DNA of 64,000 nucleotides from Bifidobacterium dentium JCM 1195 = DSM 20436 (GTDB lineage: Bacteria; Actinomycetota; Actinomycetes; Actinomycetales; Bifidobacteriaceae). Both the position numbers and the translations under genes were made by a program. The stretch lies in the NCBI RefSeq assembly GCF_001042595.1, contig NZ_AP012326.1, forward strand, positions 1,860,001 through 1,924,000, read 5' to 3'. Of the stretch, positions 52,459 to 62,300 are shown piece by piece; position 1 is the stretch's first letter, and each line of letters starts with the position of its first letter. The notes under the pieces are model-generated. The model was not told where the DNA came from. It saw only the letters and a list, made by a program, of their open reading frames with translations, and made no database searches.

Positions 52459-54858
52459 TTACTTGGCCTCTTCGAACCATTCGCGTTCGGAGCCGTCCTG
52501 CAGCATGACATGACCGGTCTCACCGCTCATGTGCTTGACGCGATGGGCGATCTCCTCATGGCGACCGTGCACCATCGGGCGTTGCACCGGGTTACCCAAA
52601 TAGCCGCAGGTGCGCTTGGTCACATTGCACTTGTCCGGGTCGGAGTTGCCGCACTCCGGGCACTTGAAGCCTTCTTCGGTCGGTTCGAAGTCGCCCTGGA
52701 AACCACACATGAAGCAGTGGTCGATCGGAGTGTTCGTACCAAGGTAGCCGATGCCGATGTTGTAGGCGTAATCCCATACGGCCTCGAGAGCCTTCGGATT
52801 GGCCTGCAGGCACGGGAACTCGCAGTAGTTGATGAAGCCGCCGGAAGCGAGATAGGGGAAGTCCTTCTCGTAATTGAGCTTTTCCATCGGGGTAGGCTGC
52901 AGCCACACCGGATAATGGAAGGAATTGGTGTAGAAGTCGTGGTCGGTCACGCCTTCCACCTCGCCGAACTTCTCGCGGTCCATGCGGTTGAAGCGGTCGG
53001 TCAGGGATTCGGCCGGCGTGGAGTACACGGAATAGTGATACCCCTCGGCCTTGCACCATTCCTTGCACAATTCGTTCATGCGGCGCACGATCGACAGGGC
53101 GAATTCCTTACCCTGCGGGTCCCAGCCGTGGTCGCGCATCCAATTCTTGCCATAGAACACGCTGGTCGCCTCATACAAGCCGATGTATCCGAGGGATACG
53201 GTGGCGCGTTCATTGCGGAAGAGCTGGTCGACGCTGTCGCTGGCACCAAGACGACCGAATGCACCGAAGCGGAACAGGGTCGGGGCGTTGACCGGTGCGG
53301 CCTGCTTGCATCGCATGATGCGGTACTGCAATGCCTGATGGGCGACGGCCATGCGCTCGTCGAAGATCTTCCAGAAACGTTCCTTGTCGCCGTGGGATTC
53401 CAACGCGATGCGCGGAACGTTCACGGTCACGACGCCGAGGTTCATACGGCCGTCTTCGACGTCCTCGCCGGTCTTCGGGTCGATCCATCCCTGCAGGAAG
53501 GAACGGCAGCCCATCGGAGCCTTGAAGGATCCGGTGATCTTCACGATGTTCTCGTAGAAGATGACATCCGGGTACATGCGCTTGGTGGCGCATTCGAGCG
53601 CGAGCTGCTTCATGTCGTAGTTCGGATCGCCCTCGTCGGCGTTGATGCCATGCTTGACGGAGAACACCAGCTTCGGGAAGATGGCGGTGTGGTGTTCGGA
53701 ACCGAGGCCGCGGATGCGGTTGAGGAAGATGGCACGCTGTACCTCACGAGAGAACCAGTCGGTGCCCAAACCGAAACCGACGGTCACGAACGGGGTCTGC
53801 CCGTTGGACACACGGTTGGAGTTGATCTGGTATTCCATGGTCTGCATGGCGTCATAGATGGCCTTGCGGGTCTGGATCTTCGCCCAGACCTCGCGCAACT
53901 GTTCCAGGCGTCCGGCTTCCTTGTGGAACGGCTCGTCCATCGGCAGCGGAGCACGATCGGCCTCGAAGTGCAGGCGCTTCGGCTCGACGTTCTTGGACAA
54001 TGTGACCTGACGCTCGGCGATTTCGATCGGCAGGTCGTCGGGCATGATCTCGTGGGCCTGCTCCAGGAACTTGGCGTAATCCTTCTTGGCGTATTCGGCC
54101 AGATGCTCGTCGGCACGGTTGGCGGTCTGCCCTCCGTACTGGCTGGAGGCCACGTCCTTCATGATCTGGGTGATCTGCGTGGCCGCAATGCTGATGCTGT
54201 TCGGCGAACCCATCGGGGCGTTGCCCAAGGTAAAGCCGTTGGCGAGCATATCCCAATAGCTCGGCAGCGAGCAGTTGGATTGTGCGGTGAACGGCGAGTA
54301 ATCGGCATCATGGAAGTGGATGTCGCCCTTCATATGCGCGTTCGACACGGCATCCGGCAGCATGGAGAAGGCGGATGCCTTGGAGACGGCTCCGGCCAGC
54401 AGGTCACGCTGGGTGGAGTACACGTTGGAATCCTTGTTGGCGTTCTCACGCACCAAGGATTCGTCACGATTCACCAGTCGGCTTACGGCCTCGTTGATAT
54501 CGGTGGCCTTGGCGCGTTCGATATCCTTGTTCAGACGATAGTTGGTGTAGGTGCGGGCCACGTCGTACAGGTGATCCTCGATCAGGCCATGCTCCACAAG
54601 ATTCTGGATGTCCTCGATTTTGGCCGGACCGTTGTAGCGTTCCTTGATCTCAGCCTCGACCTGGTTGGCGATACCACGGATCATCTGCTCTTCCTGCGGG
54701 CCGATCTTCTTGTCGAGATCGGCGAAGGCGGACTTCACCGCGCTGATGATGTTAATCGGATCGAAATCGACCACACGACCATCGCGCTTCTCGACGAGCA
54801 CTTTCTCCGCAGTGGTTGCGGAGGTCGCGTTCATCGCGCCCAGAACCTGAGTTTCCAT
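52459..54858 (-). CDS. nrdD: Anaerobic ribonucleoside-triphosphate reductase (class III)
   Basis: A 799-residue glycyl-radical enzyme that reduces NTPs to dNTPs without oxygen. The N-terminal ATP-cone (about 18-105: VEKRDGRVVDFDPINIISAVKSAF) senses ATP/dATP. The large barrel follows, with QSNCSLPSYWDM and FCEFPCLQANP. The C-terminal zinc site is CPECGNSDPDKC, followed by RTCGYLG containing the radical Gly. AAAGGA precedes the ATG. Two NrdR-like boxes lie upstream (54955-55001). Together with nrdG it marks an anaerobic lifestyle. Confidence 0.95.
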   Translation of the reverse strand: METQVLGAMNATSATTAEKVLVEKRDGRVVDFDPINIISAVKSAFADLDKKIGPQEEQMIRGIANQVEAEIKERYNGPAKIEDIQNLVEHGLIEDHLYDVARTYTNYRLNKDIERAKATDINEAVSRLVNRDESLVRENANKDSNVYSTQRDLLAGAVSKASAFSMLPDAVSNAHMKGDIHFHDADYSPFTAQSNCSLPSYWDMLANGFTLGNAPMGSPNSISIAATQITQIMKDVASSQYGGQTANRADEHLAEYAKKDYAKFLEQAHEIMPDDLPIEIAERQVTLSKNVEPKRLHFEADRAPLPMDEPFHKEAGRLEQLREVWAKIQTRKAIYDAMQTMEYQINSNRVSNGQTPFVTVGFGLGTDWFSREVQRAIFLNRIRGLGSEHHTAIFPKLVFSVKHGINADEGDPNYDMKQLALECATKRMYPDVIFYENIVKITGSFKAPMGCRSFLQGWIDPKTGEDVEDGRMNLGVVTVNVPRIALESHGDKERFWKIFDERMAVAHQALQYRIMRCKQAAPVNAPTLFRFGAFGRLGASDSVDQLFRNERATVSLGYIGLYEATSVFYGKNWMRDHGWDPQGKEFALSIVRRMNELCKEWCKAEGYHYSVYSTPAESLTDRFNRMDREKFGEVEGVTDHDFYTNSFHYPVWLQPTPMEKLNYEKDFPYLASGGFINYCEFPCLQANPKALEAVWDYAYNIGIGYLGTNTPIDHCFMCGFQGDFEPTEEGFKCPECGNSDPDKCNVTKRTCGYLGNPVQRPMVHGRHEEIAHRVKHMSGETGHVMLQDGSEREWFEEAK

Positions 54859-54954
54859 TTCTCGTCCTTTCCGAGTCGGGCCTTCCGACTGGTCTCCATG
54901 CTTCGCATCGCATGTCCTGTTTATATCGGCTTCAAGTACTCTACGTCATCCCCA

Positions 54955-55001
54955 GCACTATATCTAGTAGAGGCACGCCGCCATAGGAACTAGATATGGC
55001 A
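54955..55001. promoter_or_regulatory. Tandem NrdR box pair upstream of nrdD
   Basis: GCACTATATCTAGTA (54955-54969) and GAACTAGATATGGCA (54987-55001, best read on the other strand) resemble the NrdR consensus (ACACWATATWTWGTGT-like). They are 32 bp apart, about three helical turns, as is usual for paired NrdR boxes in front of ribonucleotide reductase genes. The remainder of the 338-bp nrdD/xseA gap shows no other clear element beyond promoter-like AT-rich stretches. Confidence 0.6.
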
Positions 55002-55196
55002 CTTTTCGGCGCCATTCCGCCATTATCTGATTTGTGTGACAAAGGTAACGATACCGGTTCCGGAGTGTCGTTTGGCATTTGCTCCACAGAGGACTATATA
55101 CGCGGGGGTAGGCGTGCGCAACCGCGTGCGATCCATACATGGCGAACGCCGTTTTCCGGGCCGTCATTGTCCGCAAGATGGAGGAATCTTGACAAC

Positions 55197-56516
55197 ATGA
55201 CTTGGACTCCGGGATACAACCCCATGGCAACGCAGTCGCAGCCACAGCCGGGCCTCAAACAGCCTGAACAGCTTCCCCGCCTTGCCAGCGAAACCACAGC
55301 GGATAATCCTTGGCCGGTAAGTATGCTCAGCGAGAAATTCCATATGGCCGTCGAGCGTTGGCCTTCCGTATGGGTGGCCGGGCAGATCACACAGATCAAC
55401 ACCCGCCGTGCGGGCAGCGCCTATCTCACCCTGCGCGACGATTATCAGGACATCGCGATGGAAGTCAATGGCTTCGGCCAATTCGCGGCGGCCGCCACGC
55501 CGTTTGTGCAGGGCGATCGTGTGATCATCCACGGCAAGCCGAATCTGTGGATGAAACGCACGTCGCTTTCGCTCAGAGGTGACGCAATCATCGCAGCCGG
55601 CGCAGGCGGCAGTCTGAAGGCGATGATCGACGAGCTGCGCAAAAAGCTCAAAGGCGAAGGCCTGTTTGATATCGACCGCAAAATGCCGCTTCCGGAATTC
55701 CCGCATTGCATCGGCCTGATCTGCGCCCCTCAGGCACGTGCGGAAGGCGATGTGATCACCAACGTACGCCTGCGCTGGCCGGTAGCGAATTTCAAGGTGA
55801 TGCACGTACACGTGCAAGGCGAGCAATGCCCGTCCGACGTGGTCGCCGCCATCCGTGCGATGGATGCCGACCCGGATGTCGACGTAATCATCGTCGCCAG
55901 GGGCGGCGGCGCCTTCGAAGATCTCATCGGATTCTCCGACGAAGGTGTGGTGCGAGCCGCCGCGGCGGCACAGACCCCTTTGATCTCGGCCATCGGACAT
56001 GAGGATGACTGGACCCTGCTCGACCTGGTAGCCGACCTGCGCGCCTCCACCCCCACCGACGCCGCCAAGAAAGTGGTGCCTGACGTCAATGAGCAGACAC
56101 AACTGATCAACGTGCATCTGCAACGCATGCGCATGCGCATCGACGCGACGATCGCCAACGAGATGCGACTGGTCGAAGGCTACGCGAACAGGCCAAGCCT
56201 GACACAGCCGCTGACCATGCTGGAACCGCATCAACGGTTCCTCGATGACGCCCGGAGCCGTATGCGCATCGGACTGACCCGCATTCTCGACGACGCCAGC
56301 CTGACCATCGAACGCTCACGCGCATCCCTGACGGCCCTCAGCCCGCAATCCACCCTCAACCGCGGCTATGCGGTAATCCAAAGCGCCGACGGGCATGTGA
56401 TCGACGACGCGAACAACGTCAAACCCGGGGACGAGCTCACCATGACCCTGAAGCACGGCATGGTCGTCTCCGAAGTCAAAACCGCGACTACAGCAAGGAG
56501 TCAACATGACCAGTGA
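55197..56516 (+). CDS. xseA: Exodeoxyribonuclease VII large subunit
   Basis: A 439-residue protein. The N-terminal OB-fold (about 35-140: VWVAGQITQINTRRAGSAYLTLRDD) binds single-stranded DNA. The catalytic region (about 150-340) has GLICAPQARAEGDV, VARGGGAFEDLIGFSDEGVVRA and SAIGHEDDWTLLDLVADLRASTPT. The helical C-terminal part ends LSPQSTLNRGYAVIQ. With XseB it degrades single-stranded DNA to short oligonucleotides. GGAGG lies 11 bp before the ATG; longer in-frame starts were rejected. It overlaps xseB by 11 bp. Confidence 0.95.
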   Translation: MTWTPGYNPMATQSQPQPGLKQPEQLPRLASETTADNPWPVSMLSEKFHMAVERWPSVWVAGQITQINTRRAGSAYLTLRDDYQDIAMEVNGFGQFAAAATPFVQGDRVIIHGKPNLWMKRTSLSLRGDAIIAAGAGGSLKAMIDELRKKLKGEGLFDIDRKMPLPEFPHCIGLICAPQARAEGDVITNVRLRWPVANFKVMHVHVQGEQCPSDVVAAIRAMDADPDVDVIIVARGGGAFEDLIGFSDEGVVRAAAAAQTPLISAIGHEDDWTLLDLVADLRASTPTDAAKKVVPDVNEQTQLINVHLQRMRMRIDATIANEMRLVEGYANRPSLTQPLTMLEPHQRFLDDARSRMRIGLTRILDDASLTIERSRASLTALSPQSTLNRGYAVIQSADGHVIDDANNVKPGDELTMTLKHGMVVSEVKTATTARSQHDQ

Positions 56517-56793
56517 AACCAGCACCCCGGCCTCCAGCCTCACCGACAAGGAACGCGAGGCCATCGAGCAGATGCCTTATGAAGAGGCACGCGACAAACT
56601 CATCCAAGCCGTCCAGGCGCTGGAAGCCGGCGGCCTTAACCTCGATCAGTCCATGCGCCAATGGGAAATCGGAGAGGCCCTTGCCAAGCGGGCGCAGAGC
56701 CTGCTGGGCGAGGTTCGAGCCAAGCTTGACGCAGCCCAGGCCGAACAGGCCACGGCCGCGAATACCGCAGGAACTCAGGACAACCTGTCCTGA
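56506..56793 (+). CDS. xseB: Exodeoxyribonuclease VII small subunit
   Basis: A 95-residue helical protein. MPYEEARDKLIQAVQALEAGGLNLDQSMRQWEIGEALAKR is the XseB family core (about 17-58). AAGGAG lies inside the end of xseA. Overlapping genes suggest translational coupling, matching the need for several XseB per XseA. The Ala/Gln-rich tail is variable in the family. Confidence 0.95.
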   Translation: MTSETSTPASSLTDKEREAIEQMPYEEARDKLIQAVQALEAGGLNLDQSMRQWEIGEALAKRAQSLLGEVRAKLDAAQAEQATAANTAGTQDNLS

Positions 56794-56794
56794 A

Positions 56795-57883
56795 CTAGCT
56801 GATCTGCACCGTCGCCAGCAGGGCCTTGTGGTCGGAGCCGTCAATCTTCTCCGACTTCACCTGCCCCGCCAACATGCCGGAGTCGAGCACGATGTGATCG
56901 ATTCCGGCGAAGGTCGGCACATAATCAATATCCGCAGGCCATGAGAACACGAAACCGCCGGCCGCCTGCCTGGACGCATCGATGAAACGATTCCCAAGAA
57001 AATCCCTGAACGGCGTATGGTCGTAGGTGGCATTGAAATCACCCATGAAAATGTACCGGGTATCGGTATTGAATTTCATACGGGCCAGTTCATCCAGGGA
57101 TCGCCTCCACTGCTGCCAGCGGCTTCGGGTCGGCGAAGTGGTGTGCACGGAAACGAAACGGACGGGCGTGGTGCCGCCGTTGAAGCTCACCGTGCCACCC
57201 GGCATGAACGAAGCGCTGGAATCCACATCATCATCCGCAGGGTCGCCAAGCGGGGTCGCCGACCACAAACCGTTGCCGTAGACGCCATCCGAACTGGAAA
57301 CCTGCGAATATGGCAGATAGTCGGCGATGCCGGCCCTGTTCAACGCATCCACGAAATCATCCGTGGTCTCCTGCAGGGCAAGCACTTCCACATGCTCGCT
57401 TTTCACCAAGTCGACTATCTCCTGCGCATCGGCACGTCCTTTATATACGTTGCATGTCATCAGACGGGCATACCCGTCATCCGTGTTCATGGAAGCGCCG
57501 GAAACCGCGGCAATCGCGGCGCGAGGCAGTTTCGTCTGATTGTAGAAGAACGGATACTGCCACCATATCTGCAATCCGATTGCTGCGATCGCCATGATTG
57601 CGGCAAAGCCACGTCTCGAAATCACGGCAAGAACCAAAGCGACGATGGCAAGAAGGGCGAACCACGGTACCAATGACACGACGACCGGCATATAGGGCCA
57701 CGCCTGAATCGATTCCGGAAGAATGTGCGTAGCCGTGCCGAGCAGGGACGCAAGCGCGAACACCCAGGCCAGCATGCCGAAGATACAGTTGCGCACATGA
57801 TGCGACCTACGACCATTCACCAGCCGAATCGGTTGGACCGGTCCGGCTGATCGGGTCGCACGTGATTTCGCTGCCTGAGCCAT
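56795..57883 (-). CDS. Membrane-anchored endonuclease/exonuclease/phosphatase-family protein
   Basis: A 362-residue protein. Three hydrophobic helices (about 30-110) are followed by an extracytoplasmic or membrane-associated EEP domain (about 135-360). Motifs are LMTCNVYKGRAD, LALQETTDDF (metal-binding Glu), FVSVHTTSPT, FMGDFNATYDHTPFRD (Asp/Asn) and GSDHKALLATV (catalytic Asp-His). Relatives include sphingomyelinase-like phosphodiesterases and nucleases; the substrate is unknown. AAGGAGG lies six bases before the ATG at 57883. It is convergent with xseAB, with no gap. Confidence 0.85.
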   Translation of the reverse strand: MAQAAKSRATRSAGPVQPIRLVNGRRSHHVRNCIFGMLAWVFALASLLGTATHILPESIQAWPYMPVVVSLVPWFALLAIVALVLAVISRRGFAAIMAIAAIGLQIWWQYPFFYNQTKLPRAAIAAVSGASMNTDDGYARLMTCNVYKGRADAQEIVDLVKSEHVEVLALQETTDDFVDALNRAGIADYLPYSQVSSSDGVYGNGLWSATPLGDPADDDVDSSASFMPGGTVSFNGGTTPVRFVSVHTTSPTRSRWQQWRRSLDELARMKFNTDTRYIFMGDFNATYDHTPFRDFLGNRFIDASRQAAGGFVFSWPADIDYVPTFAGIDHIVLDSGMLAGQVKSEKIDGSDHKALLATVQIS

Positions 57884-58047
57884 AGTTCCTCCTTGCGCGC
57901 GGCATGATGTCATGGATGCCAGCCGATGACGGCGCGAACACAAGCCGCGCAACGCCCCTACCCTACCGCATCGCGAAAGAAATCTCGCCCGTATTCACCG
58001 CCTTTGCACATGCCACGTCCGTAAGGTGTGTAGAATATATCTTCGTT

Positions 58048-58120
58048 GCCTCAGTAGCTCAGTGGATAGAGCACTTCTCTCCTAAAGAAGGTGTCGTAGG
58101 TTCGATTCCTATCTGGGGCA
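58048..58120 (+). tRNA. tRNA-Arg (anticodon CCU)
   Basis: A 73-nt cloverleaf. Acceptor GCCTCAG pairs with CTGGGGC (one G-U), D-arm GCTC/GAGC, anticodon stem CTTCT/AGAAG with loop CTCCTAA (anticodon CCT, reading AGG), T-arm GTAGG-TTCGATT-CCTAT and discriminator A. The CCA is not encoded. AGG is a rare codon in high-GC actinobacteria. Confidence 0.93.
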
Positions 58121-58211
58121 CTGTGACGAACACGATTCATTCGGCAATTCCGCATGGCACTTTCAGGTCATACGCATATATCCCAACACCATGAACTTCA
58201 AGCGTATAGGA

Positions 58212-59153
58212 TCACGCGTCTTTGGAATGTCTGTCTCCAATCTGGAATTCGTCGACATGCTCGAACATGTACCTGACGCTCAACGGTTCGGCACCGGTCA
58301 ACTTCTGGAAGTCGTCAGTCTTAATCGCCATCTTGCCTTCGCGAATCGCCTGTGCGAACGTAACCATGCCATCTGAAGAGAATGGAGCTTCGGACCCTTC
58401 CTTGAACTCGCCATCAGTGGTGCGAGGAACACCCATGGCGTCAAAGACCCGATAATTCTCCTCGTCCGTGATTGCCTTATATTCCACATGGTTTCCGGTA
58501 ACCTGATTACCGATTTCACAGAACTTCGAAATGGTCATCAATTCCGGACCGTTGATGTCGAGAACCGCCTTATGCGAATCCTTAGCGACCAAGGCGTACG
58601 CCACTGCCTTGGCGCAATCCTTGCGGGAAATGTACGCCATCAGGCCGTCGCCTTGGCTGTTCGTCAGCGGACCACCCATATGCACGTAAGTGAAGTAGTT
58701 GGTGATCATGGCTTCCGCATATTGCGAATTGCGCAGGAAAACATAGTCGAGACCAGCTTCCTTGATGAACTTCTCGGTCCAGATATGATCCTTCTTCTCA
58801 ACGCTCGGATTGGTCGGATCCGCCGCGTTCACCAACGACGTGTAGACGATTTTCTCCACACCGGCGGCTTTTGCCGCATCCACCGCATTACCCTGCGCAC
58901 GCTGACGTTTGACTCCCACGAACGGCATGGAGATGAGCGCCATCACGCGGCCGCCTTTGAACGCCTTTTCCAGTCCCTCGCGATTGTTGAAGTCCGCGAT
59001 TCGGGTTTCCACGCCTTTTGCAGCATATTTTTCCAGTGATTGCGGATTATAACCGGTGAAGATCAAATCCTCCGGTTTTGCGATTTCCAACAGATAGTCC
59101 GCGGCCTGACCGCCGAGATTTCCGTCAACGCCAGTAAGAATGAGTTTGCCCAT
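58212..59153 (-). CDS. NmrA-like NAD(P)-binding protein (quinone/azo-type oxidoreductase family)
   Basis: A 313-residue atypical SDR. The N-terminal Rossmann motif LILTGVDGNLGGQAADYLL is seen, along with YTSLVNAADP and LRNSQYAEAM, which replaces the catalytic YxxxK area. The C-terminal half (about 190-300) resembles NmrA/QorB-type NAD(P)H-quinone oxidoreductases. AAGGAGG precedes the ATG. It is a single gene between a tRNA and the large surface glycosidase. The function may be redox sensing or quinone reduction; the family assignment is firmer than the role. Confidence 0.8.
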   Translation of the reverse strand: MGKLILTGVDGNLGGQAADYLLEIAKPEDLIFTGYNPQSLEKYAAKGVETRIADFNNREGLEKAFKGGRVMALISMPFVGVKRQRAQGNAVDAAKAAGVEKIVYTSLVNAADPTNPSVEKKDHIWTEKFIKEAGLDYVFLRNSQYAEAMITNYFTYVHMGGPLTNSQGDGLMAYISRKDCAKAVAYALVAKDSHKAVLDINGPELMTISKFCEIGNQVTGNHVEYKAITDEENYRVFDAMGVPRTTDGEFKEGSEAPFSSDGMVTFAQAIREGKMAIKTDDFQKLTGAEPLSVRYMFEHVDEFQIGDRHSKDA

Positions 59154-59323
59154 ACAATCCTCCTTGATTATGTCAATGCAACAAACAAAACCATCGTAAA
59201 TTCCAGAACCTGAGCATCAGCTGACAAAAGGGGCGAACGCTTCCAAAATCAAAAAGAGACAGCTTTAGACCAATCACCAGCCAATCAACCACCAAATCAG
59301 CCACAGCCTTCAGACAAAAAGCA

Positions 59324-59364
59324 AAGGTGCCAATTCCGGCCGCACAAAGCCGAATCGGCACCTT
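59324..59364 (-). terminator. Rho-independent terminator of surface glycosidase
   Basis: AAGGTGCC(A)ATTC(C)GGC (59324-59340) pairs with GCCGAATCGGCACCTT (59349-59364). In the leftward direction TTTGCTTTTTG follows. It lies about 20 bp beyond the stop at 59385. Confidence 0.85.
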
Positions 59365-59384
59365 AGCTAGGGACGAAAGAAATC

Positions 59385-62300
59385 CTAACGTTCCGTTCCA
59401 TGGCGACGGTTGACGATCAGCAGAACAATCACCCCGGCAACCACTGCGACCAACAACATCACGGCCAGAACGGCAACATTGGAACCGGTATTGCCAATTG
59501 CCTGGCTCTTGCCACTGACCTGGCCCCCGGTGGAGATATCGACCTTCACGGACTTTCCGTCCTTCCTGACCAGTGCGGAGGCAGCCTTCTCCAAATTGGA
59601 GGCGGCAGCATCCACATCGGACTGAGACACGGCATCGTCCATGAGCACGGACTTGGCCTTGGCCAGCACGTCGGAGAATGTCTTCCACGACGCTTCCGTG
59701 TAGTCGCTGCCCTTAAGCGCATCAGCACGTGCAACCAATGTTTTGAGAGCGGACTCATCCACAACGACCGGCTCCGGATCGCCCTTGGTCTCAAGACCGT
59801 TTATGGTGGCCATCAGAGTCTTGGTCGCTTCGTCGATCTCAGATTGCGTGGCATCTTCGTTCCTCAGAACATCCGACGCGATGTGCATGGCTTCCTTGAG
59901 GGCCTCCACACTCTTATCGGTGTACCTGCTCGAGTCGATGGCGTCGGCATTGTCGAACGACTGCCGCAAATCGGTCTTGTCTCCGCGCGCCACAAGAGCC
60001 TTCTGCCTGTCCTCCAGCTTCGAGACGGCGTTGTCCACGTCATCCTGAGTGGCGTCGACATTGTCGAGGACGGTTTTGGAGGCCTGTAGAATCGCCGCGA
60101 ATTCACTCCAGGAAGCTGAGGTGAATCGTGATTCCTCCAGTGTTTCGGCAGCCTTGATCGCACTTTCCAGTTTCGTTTTGTCCACCGCGGGAGTGGGCGG
60201 ATCCGGAGTTTCCTCCTTGACGGCATGCACTCCCCATTCCACGACAGCCGCACCGAAAGTGCCGGCTCCTGTACCACCGTCATACGGTTCCAGAACCAGT
60301 CGGAGTGACGCTGTCTTCACGGGGGTGAATATCGCTTCGCTCCAACCCTTGGCTCCATCAGTGGCATGATGAGTCGGATCATTGCGGACCACGGTGTACT
60401 TGGCGTTTTCAACATCCTTGTACGTGCCATCTTCGGCCAGATACTGAATCTTCCATTCGGTCGGAATCTCCAGACCACCGAGGGTCTTGTTGGTTTCGGT
60501 CATGTTCGCCCAGAACTGCACACGGCTGGAATCGACCAAGGCAGTCTGGTTCCAAGTGTACTGAGCGTACATGCCCGAAGAAGCTTTACCCCAGGTCCCC
60601 CATACATAGGCGTTGACATCCTGGTCGTCACCAGTTGGGAAGTTGTCGTCGACGAGCTTGCCGTCGTTGAGCTTGCCCGCAGCCGGGGACCAGCTTGCTT
60701 CGGCGCTGACTGTCGTATCAGAGGCTTTACCTTCGATCCAGCCCTCAAGAGGTCCAGGATCGGGTTCCGGGTCAGGACCCGGCTTGGGATCTGGGGTCAC
60801 GGAATCGGACGGATCGGCAACAACATGCACGGTGATCTTCGCCTCCGAACTGGAGGCCTCAGCCGAACCCCGCACTTCATAATCGCCGATCTTCGTCAAA
60901 TCGATGGACTTGACGGATTCGTCACGCCAAACCACCTTGCGGTCGTCGAGCATGCCGTTGGGGAAACGCACCGGTACCACGGTAGGTAGGTCAATCGCCT
61001 TGGAATTCTGATAAACAGTCTGTTCGAGCGGCTGAGCCGCACCGGAGATCTGGGCCTGCGCGTCGGAACGCACGCCGATAATCGCCTTCGCCCCAGCGAG
61101 AGCGCCGGCAACGACACCGGATACCGTGAACCGCGAATCGGAAGCAAGCTGTTCGTCGGTCACTTTGCCCCAAGTGACGGCCAAATTACGACGGGTACCG
61201 TCGGTGTAGGCGGCGCTGACCATGGTCGGCAGTGCAAGATCGGATGCCTTGGTACCGGTCTTGACCATACGGTTCACGTCACTCACGCTTACTGGATCGA
61301 GAGCATATGCTTCGAATTCACTGACGCCCACATAGGAGCCCTTCGGGAACACTATGCGAAGCTTGCTGGTTTCAACCGTTTCAGCGAACTTCACTTCGTT
61401 ACCCTGGTTTTCCACGGTGGTGTAGGACTGCCCGTCCGCAAGCTTGACGTCCTTCCAGTTTCCATCGGCATCGGCATACTGCAGCCTCCAGGATTTGACC
61501 ATCGGGACTCCACCGTGGTCAGTCCAGAAGTACAGTTTCGCCTTCTTGAGCGGTATGGAACCGTCCCATTCAAGTTGTAGCGTTGCGTCTTCGCCGGTGG
61601 AATCGCCCCAATTGTTCCAGGTTTCGTTTGGCGTATTGGTATATACAACCTGTCCGTCAATGACCTTCTTGGCATTGTCCTTCGGCTGCCACACATTCGT
61701 ATAGCTTGCGGTGGCGGAAGATTGGGGAGCCACGTTGACCGTTCCGTCGGACGGAATACCATGCACGGTCACCAGTTTCTCTCCGGTCTTTTCACCGTCA
61801 GACGCGGAGAGTCTGAGTACGTAATCGCCTTCCCTATTAAAGGTGACGGTTGTGCTCGTAGCCTGCCCATCGACGAATCTCGCAACACCGTTTTCCGGAC
61901 CAGAAACCTGTTCCCACTTCGAGATGATCTCGCCATTCGGCAATCCGTCATCCTTCACGGAACCAACGATCTGAGCTCCGGAAGAAGTGCTGCTCGACAC
62001 GTATGCGTCGACTTCAGGAGTGGCATTGGTCGGTTCTTCGTCCGGTCTGATGCCAGTGTCGTACGCCTGAATTTCCTTAACGCCCACGGCCATTCCCGAC
62101 TGAGGCGTGAATGTGACGCGGATGGCCTGAGTGTTCACTGGATCGAATTGCACACGGTTATAGTTCGCGCCCGCGTACGTGGGTGTACGCACCTGGTTCG
62201 GCAGTACCTGCCATTCTCCGGCTTCATTCTGGAATTCCAGCGTATATACGGATGGTTCACTGTAACCGGAAATCGTCTGGCTGGAAGATGTCTGGTAGAA

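Noticed and set aside
52453..54993. An 846-codon plus-strand frame opposite nrdD
   Set aside because: It is an antisense shadow of the nrdD reading frame, with no ribosome binding site and no recognisable domain.
58140..58211. Extra gene or riboswitch after the tRNA
   Set aside because: The 90-bp stretch shows neither a ribosome binding site with an open frame nor a recognisable riboswitch fold.
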